Assembly: GCA_905201305.1 (NCBI GenBank)
Contig: CAJKNS010000021.1
Span: 1 to 15,578, forward strand
Length of the DNA: 15,578 bases
Direction of reading: 5' to 3'
DNA from: an uncultured Eubacteriales bacterium
Lineage (GTDB): Bacteria > Bacillota > Clostridia > Oscillospirales > Oscillospiraceae
Shown here piece by piece: positions 1 to 7,847 of the stretch (position 1 is the first letter of the stretch; the number at the start of each line of letters is the position of its first letter). Position numbers and translations under genes: made by a program. The notes under the pieces are model-generated. The model was not told where the DNA came from and did no database searches. It saw only the letters and a list, made by a program, of their open reading frames with translations.

Positions 1-1575
1 CATGAGGTGGTGGAGCTGACCGTATCCAAGCTGCGCCGGTATAAGAATCTGGGCTACGATGGCGTCAGCTTCCGGGCGGATATGCTCATGAATCCCGGCG
101 GAAAGCGGGATGACCAATATGACGGCGGCACCGTGGAGAATCGGACTCGGCTGTTCCATGAGGTATGTTCCGCCATCAGAAAGGCATTTGGCAAGAAGTT
201 TATCATTGAGGCAGTGCTGGCATGGGAGCAGAACAACGGCTATGGCGGCAATGCAAAGATGGGCGGTGGATACTGCGAGGACGATGCGCTGGAGTTTATC
301 CGTCTGTTTGACGATGTGGTGGATATCCTGGAGGTTCGGGAGCACGACGGCTGCGCCTCCCATCCCACGGGCTATAACTTTATTCAGGGTGTTCATCCTG
401 CGGTGGATTTCTGCGCCAAGGCAAAGAAAATGGGCTTCCATATGCTCATGAAGCCCATCGGCGGCTTCCAGGAGCCGGACGAGATGGAGCGCTATCTCAT
501 TGAGGGCAAGTGCGACATGTTCGGCATTGCCCGCGGCTTTATGGCAGACGATGAGTATGGAAAGAAGCTCTATGAGGGACGCGGTGAGGATATCACCCCC
601 TGTCTCAAGTGCAATAAGTGCCACGGCGTCATGCTGCCGGAGCCCGATCCCTGGACCTCCGTATGCTCCGTAAATCCTCTGATGGGACTGGGGCATAAGA
701 TCCACCGGCTGGTGGAGAAAACTGCGGAGCCCAAGAAGGTTGCGGTCATCGGCGGCGGTCCTGCGGGTATGCGGGCAGCCATTTATGCGGCGCAGCGGGG
801 TCATGATGTAACCCTGTATGAGAAAACGGACAAGCTGGGCGGTCAGCTGTTCCACGGCGACTATTTCCCCTTTAAGTGGCCCATTAAGAACTTCAAGAAC
901 TGGCTGATCTATGAGCTGGGCAAGTCCGGCGCAAAGGTTGTGATGAACACCGAGCCAACGCAGCAGATGATCGTGGCAGGGGGCTATGACGTGGTGCTGG
1001 CAGCTACCGGCGCAAAGGTCAACATCCCCAATATTCCCGGCTTGAAGGACGAAAACGGCAAGCTGAAGCCCGAGTACATGTCCTGCCTGGATACCTGCGG
1101 CAGAGAGCCGGAGCTGGGCAAGCACGTGGTTATCGTCGGCGGCTCTGAGGTGGGCACCGAAACTGCCATGTATCTGTGCGGCAAGGGGCATGATGTCACC
1201 GTGCTGACCCGGCAGAAGCGGCTGGCGCACAATGCGTCCGGACTCCATTACATCACCATGGCGTTTGTAAAAGCCGGACCCAACGGCGAGGCAAGGGAGG
1301 CTTCCGCTTGGGAGGCTTATGATAACCTCACTGGTATCACCGAGGCGGAGACGGTGAAGGTCGAGGGCAACACTGTAACCTACCGCACTGCCGACGGCGA
1401 GCATACCGTAACCGGCGACAGCGTGGTGATTTGCGGCGGTATGACCCCGCTGACCGCCGAGGCCTTTGGCTACTCCGGTCTGACCACCGAGTTCTATGCC
1501 ATTGGCGACTGCAATGGCGCAGGCAATCTGGAGGTCTGCAACCGCGAGGCTTATTCCAGAGCAATGATCCTGTAA
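1..1575 (+). CDS. OYE-type NAD(P)H:flavin oxidoreductase, 5' end cut off by window
   Basis: Multi-cofactor flavoenzyme of the 2,4-dienoyl-CoA reductase/enoate reductase/trimethylamine dehydrogenase superfamily. It should pass electrons from NAD(P)H through FAD and an iron-sulfur cluster to an FMN barrel that reduces an activated C=C bond; the substrate cannot be told. The frame is open from base 1, so the start lies upstream. 524 residues are visible against roughly 640-670 for whole relatives, leaving about 120-150 barrel residues missing. Counting from the first visible codon: the barrel's back half spans about 1-195. Iron-sulfur cysteines are C201, C204, C207 and C222. The FAD motif GGGPAG is at 251-256, an NAD(P) motif GGSEVG at 380-385 and the C-terminal FAD motif IGDC at 501-504. 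A terminator follows directly. Odd points: the barrel segment that usually reads like HGAHGYL or GSEGYL reads SFRADML here, and the cysteine spacing (x2, x2, x14) differs from E. coli FadH. Superfamily is sure, reaction is not. Confidence 0.9.
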   Translation, partial: HEVVELTVSKLRRYKNLGYDGVSFRADMLMNPGGKRDDQYDGGTVENRTRLFHEVCSAIRKAFGKKFIIEAVLAWEQNNGYGGNAKMGGGYCEDDALEFIRLFDDVVDILEVREHDGCASHPTGYNFIQGVHPAVDFCAKAKKMGFHMLMKPIGGFQEPDEMERYLIEGKCDMFGIARGFMADDEYGKKLYEGRGEDITPCLKCNKCHGVMLPEPDPWTSVCSVNPLMGLGHKIHRLVEKTAEPKKVAVIGGGPAGMRAAIYAAQRGHDVTLYEKTDKLGGQLFHGDYFPFKWPIKNFKNWLIYELGKSGAKVVMNTEPTQQMIVAGGYDVVLAATGAKVNIPNIPGLKDENGKLKPEYMSCLDTCGREPELGKHVVIVGGSEVGTETAMYLCGKGHDVTVLTRQKRLAHNASGLHYITMAFVKAGPNGEAREASAWEAYDNLTGITEAETVKVEGNTVTYRTADGEHTVTGDSVVICGGMTPLTAEAFGYSGLTTEFYAIGDCNGAGNLEVCNREAYSRAMIL

Positions 1576-1591
1576 TTCGCGCATTATATTC

Positions 1592-1629
1592 AAAGTGCCT
1601 GCTGTCCGACTGGATGGCAGGTGCTTTTT
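1592..1629 (+). terminator. Rho-independent terminator after the flavoenzyme gene
   Basis: Hairpin 17 bases after the stop codon. AAAGTGCCTGC pairs with GCAGGTGCTTT, with two G-T wobbles near the base. An upper CC/GG helix closes a short GACT loop, and the 3' arm runs into five T residues (1625-1629). It ends transcription before the lipoprotein gene, so the two are probably separate units. Confidence 0.75.
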
Positions 1630-1704
1630 AGTATCAAAACTTGCGATTTTCCTAGCGAAAATTGCGCGGATAACCGGCAGTTATGGCTCATGATTTTTTT
1701 GCAT

Positions 1705-1733
1705 TTGTTCCCTGGATTGGTATTTCGTAAAAT
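1705..1733 (+). promoter_or_regulatory. Possible sigma-A promoter for the solute-binding lipoprotein
   Basis: TAAAAT at 1728-1733 matches the -10 consensus at 5 of 6 bases. It is preceded at 17 bases by the weak -35 candidate TTGTTC (1705-1710, 3 of 6). It sits in the AT-rich gap between the upstream terminator and the gene and would give a 5' leader of about 30 nt. The weak -35 makes this tentative. Confidence 0.35.
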
Positions 1734-1769
1734 AAGAAGTAATATCCTAAGAAAGGAATGAAGAAGGAA

Positions 1770-3521
1770 ATGAAAAAACGTTGGATGGCTTTGCTTTTGA
1801 GTTTTTGCATGATTCTGGCGCTGGCAGCCTGCGGCGGAACTGCGGCATCCTCTGCTGCCACCGCTGACGATGCATCCGCGGCGCCTGTTACCGCTTCTGC
1901 ACCGGAAGAGGACAAGGCACCGGCAGCAGAAGCAATCAGTACCCCCGAGGAAGCCAGCGCATCGGAGCTGGAGGAGATTCCGGAGGATATGCAGGCAGTC
2001 TCCGACACCGAGATTATCCGAACCTATACCGATGCAGAGCCGCTGCCGCTGGTGGACGAGCCAGTGACCCTGACCGCATGGGACTATGTGGTGCCCCCGG
2101 TTATGGCAGTTATCACCGACTATGGGACCGATGGTCAGGTGTATGCCGAGCTCCAGAAGCGCACCGGCGTCACGCTGGAATTCACCACCGCAAATCTGCT
2201 GACCGCATCGGACTCCATGAGCCTGATGGTAGCGGCAAATGAGCTGCCGGATCTGATTTTTAACTTCGGCATGTTCTATACCGGCAATATGGACGACCTG
2301 GTAGACGGCGATGTCATTGTCAACTTTGAGGATTACCGGGACGTGATGCCCAATTACTTTGATATTCTGGACAACAACCCCTCCATCGCCCGGGACGTTT
2401 ACACCGAGTCCGGCGCTGTGGTGCTGGCGGAGAACATTCAGGACAGCCTGATTCCCTCCTCCGGTCCTGCCATTCGTCAGGATTGGCTGGATGCCGACGG
2501 ACTTGATACGCCCGTTACGGTTGACGATCTCTACAATGTCCTCAAGACCTTCCAGGAGAAGAACGATTGTGCCCATCCTTTCTGGGTTGCTGCCAACGGC
2601 AACTCTACCCTGGGCAGCGCCTTTGGCGTTTCCATCAACGGCGATAACAATGCCCTGGGCGGCTGGATTTATCAGGACGACCAGATTCAGTACTGTGTTC
2701 CCATGGACGGCTTCAAGGAGTACATTCAGCTGATGGCAGACTGGTATCAGGAGGGCTTCATTTCCCCTGACTTTATGTCTCAGACCATGAACAACACTGC
2801 CACGGACGATGCCATTGTAGGCAATGCTTCCGGCTTCTTTACCACCTCTGTCAACGGCATCAACAACCTGTCCGGCTATGAGCCTGACAGCAATGTGCAG
2901 CCGGTTCGCGCCATGGTGCTGAAGGAGGGCGACCTCTGCGGCTTTGACGATGCCGGTACCTCCCGAATCAGCAAGGGCGGCGCAGCGGTTGCCGGCAGCT
3001 GCCCGGACATTGAGCTTGCCCTGCGGATTATCGACTACTTCTATTCCGATGATGGCATTCTGCTGGCAAACTACGGCGTAGAGGGGGTCTCCTTTGAGTA
3101 TGACGCGAACGGTGAGCCGGTCTTCACCGATCTCATTATCAACAACCCTGACGGCTATGACTTTGCGCTGTGCCTCATTAAGTACACCTCCTCTACCCCG
3201 TGCTCCATCTGCATCAACGAGCGGAACTACCTGGGCTATACCGATGCACAGGTAAGCGCCATTGACCTGTGGCTCCGGAATACCACCAGCGTTCAGGCGC
3301 CCGGTGCAGTCTGGAGCGTGGATGCGCAAACCGAATATTCCGGTATTGCTTCGGACGTGGGTAGCTATGTAAGCACCACCTGCCTGCAGTTCATCACCGG
3401 CGGCAAGTCCATGGATGAGTGGGACAGCTTTATTGATGAGGTGACCACCTCCTTTGACATTGACCGGATGACCGAGCTGTATCAGAATGCAATCGATGCC
3501 TATCTCAGCATTGGCGCATAA
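1770..3521 (+). CDS. Extracellular solute-binding lipoprotein (ABC-type, orphan)
   Basis: Probable ABC-importer substrate-binding protein of the large family-1 type (UgpB/LplA-like), anchored to the outer face of the membrane by a lipid on Cys21. The ligand is unknown; oligosaccharides or related organic solutes are usual for the group. The 583-residue product starts with a Lys-rich n-region and hydrophobic core ending in lipobox LAAC (18-21), then a 50-60 residue linker of Ala, Ser, Thr, Glu and Pro. The globular part begins near residue 85; LTAWDY, then LMVAANELPDLIF, are typical N-lobe patterns. I chose ATG 1770 rather than the in-frame ATG at 1758 because AAAGGA (1752-1757) lies 12 bases before 1770 but touches 1758, and because the shorter start gives a clean signal peptide. 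No permease or ATPase gene lies beside it, and terminators bound it on both sides, so any transporter partner is elsewhere. Broad family fairly certain, transport role inferred. Confidence 0.85.
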   Translation: MKKRWMALLLSFCMILALAACGGTAASSAATADDASAAPVTASAPEEDKAPAAEAISTPEEASASELEEIPEDMQAVSDTEIIRTYTDAEPLPLVDEPVTLTAWDYVVPPVMAVITDYGTDGQVYAELQKRTGVTLEFTTANLLTASDSMSLMVAANELPDLIFNFGMFYTGNMDDLVDGDVIVNFEDYRDVMPNYFDILDNNPSIARDVYTESGAVVLAENIQDSLIPSSGPAIRQDWLDADGLDTPVTVDDLYNVLKTFQEKNDCAHPFWVAANGNSTLGSAFGVSINGDNNALGGWIYQDDQIQYCVPMDGFKEYIQLMADWYQEGFISPDFMSQTMNNTATDDAIVGNASGFFTTSVNGINNLSGYEPDSNVQPVRAMVLKEGDLCGFDDAGTSRISKGGAAVAGSCPDIELALRIIDYFYSDDGILLANYGVEGVSFEYDANGEPVFTDLIINNPDGYDFALCLIKYTSSTPCSICINERNYLGYTDAQVSAIDLWLRNTTSVQAPGAVWSVDAQTEYSGIASDVGSYVSTTCLQFITGGKSMDEWDSFIDEVTTSFDIDRMTELYQNAIDAYLSIGA

Positions 3522-3552
3522 GCGCTTGTGCGATCTTTTCCTTAATCGCCGG

Positions 3553-3580
3553 AAGACGGACTCCAAGGAGTCCGTCTTTT
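3553..3580 (+). terminator. Strong Rho-independent terminator after the solute-binding lipoprotein
   Basis: AAGACGGACTCC (3553-3564) and GGAGTCCGTCTT (3567-3578) are perfect inverted complements, in practice an 11-bp stem with a CAAG tetraloop, ending in TTTT. It lies 31 bases after the stop and isolates this gene from the next lipoprotein gene. Confidence 0.9.
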
Positions 3581-3622
3581 GGTCGTATAGGAAGGAAAGC
3601 TGGAGACTCGGTGAAGATTGTG

Positions 3623-3651
3623 TGTACATTTGGGACTGGACATGATAGAAT
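3623..3651 (+). promoter_or_regulatory. Extended -10 sigma-A promoter for the two-domain lipoprotein
   Basis: The -10 TAGAAT (3646-3651, 5 of 6) is preceded by TG one base upstream (3643-3644), the extended -10 arrangement. TGTACA (3623-3628, 4 of 6) stands at 17-bp spacing. It lies after the terminator at 3553-3580 and would give a leader of roughly 27 nt to the ATG at 3685. Confidence 0.6.
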
Positions 3652-3684
3652 GAAACTGCACTATGAACACTAGGAGGATGTATT

Positions 3685-5220
3685 ATGAGAAAAAAGTGGA
3701 CGGCACTAGCAGTGGCTCTGTGCATGCTGCTGAGCGGCTGCGGTGGAACCGGCGCGGCTTCTTCAGCGCCGGAATCGGCTCCTGCAGCGGCTGAGACTTC
3801 CGTGCAGAACGAGGCTCCCGCAACCGAAACAACGGAAACTCCGAAGCCAGAAGAAAGTCAGGCAGCTACGGAAACCGGCAGCATGACCCCAGAGGAGCTG
3901 GGGCAGTGGGCTTGGGCGCAGATGGAGACATATGACGAGGCAAGCTATGCGGTGGACTATGACATGGATATGGCAATCACTGTGGACATCGATGGCGAAT
4001 CCACCACCCAGAAGGTGAGCGGCAGAGTGAAGGAAATTGACAGCGATACAGACGGCGATATCTCTTATCAGAGCATGCAGATGAATGGCGCTGTGACCGA
4101 AACCTGGTATGGCGGCGGCTATGTGTATCTCTCTGATTCCAACGGTAAGTACAAGGCGCCCATCTCTGACGAGGATGACCTGGATGAGCAGAACAGCGCC
4201 GACGATCTGCTGGAGCTGGATGCCGGCAGCTTTGGTACCCTGACGGCAGAAAAGACCGATAAGGGCTATACGGTAACCTTTGGCGATCCCAGTCTGGACA
4301 CCTGGATGGCGTTTTCCGATATGCTGTCCGGTGTGGATGAGGGCGTAAACTGCACCGCCTTTACACTGGACGGCACCGTTGAAATGGATGAAAACGGTGC
4401 ACTGCGCAAGCTGACCATGGAGATGAGCGCCCAGTTTGATCTCATGGGCATGACCATGAGCGAGACGGCTACGATCAGCCAGACCATCAACTGCTATGAC
4501 GGAGATGTCACCATCCACGTACCGGAGGACGATGCGGACTTCCGGGAGCTGAGCGATATCTCTCTGCCCACTGCGTTCATTGACGGCTATAATGCGCTGC
4601 TGAGCCAGTATGGCGTGAGCTATCAGTCCCAGCTGAACATTAACATCACCGATGGAACCGACGCCGATGATTATGTGGAAGAAAACACGATTGACTACAT
4701 CTATGATGAGGACGATGGCTTGCGTCTGACCTGGGATGTATCCCAGACCTTGAACGGTGAGACATCTCAGTCCAGCGAAACCTATGCCAACGGCGAGGGA
4801 ACTGTGGTGGACGAGAGCGGCGAGAGCAGCTATACCTATGACGATGCCAGCTTCCTCACAGATGTGCAAAACGTGATTGCCTATTACAGCGACTGCTTTG
4901 CCTATGGCAGCGATTATCAGCTGGAGCAGGACGGCGACTATCAGAAGCTCACCATGACGCTGGACAGCGAGTATGTGGAGGCGGTTGCGGCGGCATATCT
5001 GGACGCAGTCGGCGCGGAAATTGATATGGACGAAGCCACTGAGATTGCTTCGGACGGAACGATTTCCTTCTGGTATGATTTAAGCGGTATGCTGGTGATG
5101 CAGCTGTATCAGGGTACCTGTAAAATGACCTATACCGGCGCTGAGCTGACGGTTTCTGTGACCGATAATGGCGCTGTGCTGGCAGTCAACGATGGCGTTA
5201 CCGTAAACGCTGGCGCATAA
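3685..5220 (+). CDS. Acidic lipoprotein with two LolA/LppX-like domains
   Basis: Predicted 511-residue surface lipoprotein of unknown function. The signal peptide ends in lipobox LSGC with Cys19 as the lipid site, followed by an Ala/Ser/Glu/Thr linker to about residue 66. The mature part is strongly acidic and rich in alternating hydrophobic residues, as in beta sheet. It seems to hold two copies of one fold, about 88-295 and 310-505, each with beta strands, a GxGxVxxxxG-like turn, a helical stretch and a TDKGYTVTF/GDYQKLTMTL-like strand. This resembles the one-sided half-barrel lipoproteins (LolA/LppX, DUF6612-like), which bind lipids or other hydrophobic ligands in known members. That link is by pattern only. 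AGGAGG (3672-3677) lies 7 bases before the ATG. The gene has its own promoter and converges on the polymer operon through a shared terminator. Lipoprotein assignment firm, fold moderate, role unknown. Confidence 0.85.
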   Translation: MRKKWTALAVALCMLLSGCGGTGAASSAPESAPAAAETSVQNEAPATETTETPKPEESQAATETGSMTPEELGQWAWAQMETYDEASYAVDYDMDMAITVDIDGESTTQKVSGRVKEIDSDTDGDISYQSMQMNGAVTETWYGGGYVYLSDSNGKYKAPISDEDDLDEQNSADDLLELDAGSFGTLTAEKTDKGYTVTFGDPSLDTWMAFSDMLSGVDEGVNCTAFTLDGTVEMDENGALRKLTMEMSAQFDLMGMTMSETATISQTINCYDGDVTIHVPEDDADFRELSDISLPTAFIDGYNALLSQYGVSYQSQLNINITDGTDADDYVEENTIDYIYDEDDGLRLTWDVSQTLNGETSQSSETYANGEGTVVDESGESSYTYDDASFLTDVQNVIAYYSDCFAYGSDYQLEQDGDYQKLTMTLDSEYVEAVAAAYLDAVGAEIDMDEATEIASDGTISFWYDLSGMLVMQLYQGTCKMTYTGAELTVSVTDNGAVLAVNDGVTVNAGA

Positions 5221-5250
5221 GCAAAAATCGATTCCTCAAAATAAAACAAA

Positions 5251-5286
5251 AACTGGAGGTCCAAACGGACCTCCAGTTATTTTTTT
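5251..5286. terminator. Bidirectional terminator shared by converging transcription units
   Basis: AACTGGAGGTCC (5251-5262), loop AAAC, and GGACCTCCAGTT (5267-5278) form a perfect 12-bp stem. On the plus strand it is followed by seven Ts (5280-5286) and ends the lipoprotein transcript. Read on the minus strand it is followed by T-rich sequence (GTTTTTGTTTTATTTT), so it also ends the eight-gene polymer operon. It overlaps the stop codon of the acyltransferase gene (TAA, 5279-5277). Confidence 0.92.
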
Positions 5287-6293
5287 GCTTGGAAGTGGGA
5301 GAGAAACCGCGCAGGGCGGAACACAATGTCCATCACCCAGGTCTTTCCTGCCAGCACAGCCAGCGCCAGAGAAACGCCGGTGCTCAGGAGAAAGTTCAGC
5401 CATACGCTGAGCCAGGGCGTGGTAATGCCCAGCGCCGGCAGCAGGGTTCGCAGTCCCGCGGTGAAAAAGGTATGCAGGAGATAGAGCTCCAGACAGTATT
5501 TCCCGCAGAGCTGAAAGAGCCCAAGACCGCTCAGACGCTTCCAGCGATAGAAGCTGTAAAGATATGCCCAGCAGGTGCCCAATGCGATGGTCAGCTTCCA
5601 ATTGGCGTACCAGCTGCGGACATAATAAAACGCATAGAAGTACCAGGCAACGGACAGCCCCATCAGGAAGGCACCCACAATATGAGGATTGGACAGCAGC
5701 CGCCGGTGCTGACACAGCATGCAGCCTACGCCGAAGAAGAATAAGTGATAGATGATACGATACAAGGTCAGCTGTGTCCAGTCTAGATGAACGTCTGCCA
5801 CCACAATGGCGCAGCCTCCAAGCAGCAAAAGCCACAGGGAATTCCACCGGGGAAGCTGCACCAGCGCCGCCACAAGGTATAATACCAGCAGCACATAGAG
5901 ATACCAGAAGTTGCCCAGCGGGGTCAGGAACATCCCCTTTAGGTCCTCCAGGGTATAGGTTTCGTTCACCAGCTCCGGCACCACCTGCTTTACCCCCCAG
6001 AGCAGCACCGCAAACAGCACGTAAATCCACAGCAGGTTCAGCACCTGACGGAAATAGCGGGACCGCTGCAGCTTGCCGCCTTTGTAATAGGCAAGGGTAA
6101 AGGTAAAGCCGCTGAGCAGAAAGAACAGGGGCATATGAAAGCTGTAAATCCAGCTGCGCAGACCGTAGAGACTGTAATAGGCGTCGGGAAAGGTATCCGC
6201 GTCCAGGTATCCGCTGAGAACGTGCCCCAAAATCACCAGCAGGATCGCAAAGCCCTTGAGCCCGTCCAGCCAGACCTCCCGCTTAGCTGTCAT
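5277..6293 (-). CDS. Membrane acyltransferase, acyltransferase-3 family
   Basis: Integral membrane acyltransferase (Acyl_transf_3, close to the fucose 4-O-acetylase-like group) of 338 residues with about 10 hydrophobic segments. The N-terminal LDGLKGFAILLVILGH (9-24) carries the family's conserved His24, and FHMPLFFLLSG (52-62) is the second hallmark, with His53. Family members move acetyl or other acyl groups onto sugars of surface polymers, so it probably O-acylates the glycan made by this operon. It is the last gene of the operon. Its ATG (6293) lies inside the end of the flippase gene, an 11-base overlap, with an AAAGG-type site 9 bases upstream in the flippase coding region. Its stop lies in the terminator stem. 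Family certain; acceptor and acyl group inferred from context only. Confidence 0.92.
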   Translation of the reverse strand: MTAKREVWLDGLKGFAILLVILGHVLSGYLDADTFPDAYYSLYGLRSWIYSFHMPLFFLLSGFTFTLAYYKGGKLQRSRYFRQVLNLLWIYVLFAVLLWGVKQVVPELVNETYTLEDLKGMFLTPLGNFWYLYVLLVLYLVAALVQLPRWNSLWLLLLGGCAIVVADVHLDWTQLTLYRIIYHLFFFGVGCMLCQHRRLLSNPHIVGAFLMGLSVAWYFYAFYYVRSWYANWKLTIALGTCWAYLYSFYRWKRLSGLGLFQLCGKYCLELYLLHTFFTAGLRTLLPALGITTPWLSVWLNFLLSTGVSLALAVLAGKTWVMDIVFRPARFLSHFQAKK

Positions 6294-7827
6294 GGTGGAC
6301 TACCTTTCCCAGCAGATGCTTTCCCAGCTGCTCAAAATAGCGGAACTCTCGGGTCTTATGGAAAATCAGGAACAGCAGCAGGTTCGGAACAATCACGCAA
6401 ATCAGCGCCCGGGGGATGATGGACAGCAGGCTGTAGCCTACCAGTCCGCAGAGCCAGGTGGTCAGAATACAGATTGCCACTCCGATTGCCGTATAGGTGA
6501 AGAAGCGCACAAAATAGCTGCGCATGGAAGCATGAAATACGTTGTGATACAGCACCAGCGGCTCCACCCACAGGCTGGTTGTAACGGTAGAAACCAGCGT
6601 GCCCAGGAAAATGCCTGCAATGCCAAAGTGCTTTGCCAGCCAAATAGAGGCAACCAGATTGATGATGGACTCGAAAATCGGCTTGAACCGGTCATTCCAG
6701 AAGGCGCCGGTGGCGTCTCGGAACGTGAGCACCGGGCGGCGCATGCCATAGAAATAAAAGTTCAGCACCAGCACATACAGCGTTAGATTGTCCAGCAGCC
6801 AGCCCTTATTCCGCAGCCACAGGAACTCAATAAACGGATGCAGCAGGTTCAAAAGACAGATGGAGCAGAAGGTGAAAATCCAGAAGGCAAAGAAGAAGAC
6901 ATCGTAAAAGGTTTCCATCATGTGCTCCATATTGCCGTTTTTTACGGTGGCAGTCAGGTTGCCCACACTGGCGACGATGGATTCAAAAATCTGGTTGGTG
7001 ATGGTTTGCAGGGGATGAATGATGGTGTAGTAGTTGCTGTAGAGTCCGGCGGTGGCAAGCCCGATGAGCTTGGAGATCAGAATGTTATCCGTGGAGTTGA
7101 CCACCACAGCGCCCACCTTGTGCATGCTCATGGCAGCCACATTCCGGTAGATGATCTGAGCGTCCTCCTTCTCCATGGGCTTTACGTCCTTGTCACGGAG
7201 GAAGGGATAGAGTTTGTCCGCTTTTTTTGCAAGAATCAGGTTTTCCAGCCAAGTGGAAATCACCTGAAGCACCAAAAATACCACATAATTCTTGGTCAGC
7301 GCCAGGAAAATAATCTGCACCACATTCAAAATGAAATAGGCGCCGTAATGAATGCCGGTTTCAATGTACTTTTTCTGGTCGCAGACAATCAGGCTACGCT
7401 TATAGGAGTAAAAGTAGGAGACAACGGTGTTTGCCACAAACAGCAGGTAGATGACATTCAGGTGGGGGATATCCGGCACCTCGTCCATGAACACCGTGTA
7501 GAAGGGCAAAAATATAAGACCAAGCGCGGCTATGGCAAGCCCGATGGTCACGTAGGCTTTTTTGTAGAAGCCCATGTGGCTTTTGAGCTTTTCGATGTCG
7601 TGATCCGCCAGAGGCTTATACAGGCTGTATGCCATTGCAGGTCCCACACCCAGCTCCACCAGGGAGAGCATGGTGAGCACATTGGTGAACAGACCGTTGA
7701 GTCCCAGATAGGTCTGATTGAGATAGTGCAGGAAAAACACCCGGGCGAGCAAATTAACCAGAATGCCTCCCAGCTGTCCGACCATTGCGGACAGTACATT
7801 GCGTATAGAGTTTTGAGTACGCGCCAT
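6283..7827 (-). CDS. Wzx-like polysaccharide flippase (MOP superfamily)
   Basis: 514-residue polytopic membrane protein of the polysaccharide transporter/oligosaccharide flippase family (COG2244). It should flip the undecaprenyl-linked repeat unit from the cytoplasmic to the outer face of the membrane. The opening pattern (MARTQNSIRNVLSAMVGQLGG, then LARVFFLHYLNQTYLGLNGLF) is typical: Arg/Asn-rich start, first helix, then Y-LG-GLF. About 12-14 hydrophobic segments follow. The frame is open a further 51 codons upstream, but ATG 7827 has GGAGG six bases ahead (7834-7838), and the longer version would run into the polymerase gene, so the short start is used. The gene lies 20 bases after the polymerase and overlaps the acyltransferase start. 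Flippase and polymerase side by side mark a Wzx/Wzy-type assembly route. Confidence 0.9.
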   Translation of the reverse strand: MARTQNSIRNVLSAMVGQLGGILVNLLARVFFLHYLNQTYLGLNGLFTNVLTMLSLVELGVGPAMAYSLYKPLADHDIEKLKSHMGFYKKAYVTIGLAIAALGLIFLPFYTVFMDEVPDIPHLNVIYLLFVANTVVSYFYSYKRSLIVCDQKKYIETGIHYGAYFILNVVQIIFLALTKNYVVFLVLQVISTWLENLILAKKADKLYPFLRDKDVKPMEKEDAQIIYRNVAAMSMHKVGAVVVNSTDNILISKLIGLATAGLYSNYYTIIHPLQTITNQIFESIVASVGNLTATVKNGNMEHMMETFYDVFFFAFWIFTFCSICLLNLLHPFIEFLWLRNKGWLLDNLTLYVLVLNFYFYGMRRPVLTFRDATGAFWNDRFKPIFESIINLVASIWLAKHFGIAGIFLGTLVSTVTTSLWVEPLVLYHNVFHASMRSYFVRFFTYTAIGVAICILTTWLCGLVGYSLLSIIPRALICVIVPNLLLFLIFHKTREFRYFEQLGKHLLGKVVHHDS

Positions 7828-7847
7828 GGAAAACCTCCGATTGTTTG

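Noticed and set aside
1..1575. Naming the flavoenzyme as a bile-acid BaiCD/BaiH enzyme
   Set aside because: Same superfamily, but no other bai genes are in the window and the barrel motif differs from what I expect, so a substrate name would be a guess.
1758..1769. Earlier ATG for the solute-binding lipoprotein
   Set aside because: The AAAGGA site touches this ATG and cannot serve it; the next ATG gives correct spacing and a standard signal peptide. The difference is only four residues.
1590..3725. Very long open frame (over 700 codons) on the minus strand across the solute-binding gene
   Set aside because: Its product has no domain order, no ribosome binding site at a start, and low-complexity ends. 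It lies antisense to a clear lipoprotein gene with strong signals. It is a side effect of the codon bias of the real gene, as is a similar frame antisense to the second lipoprotein (3763-4869).
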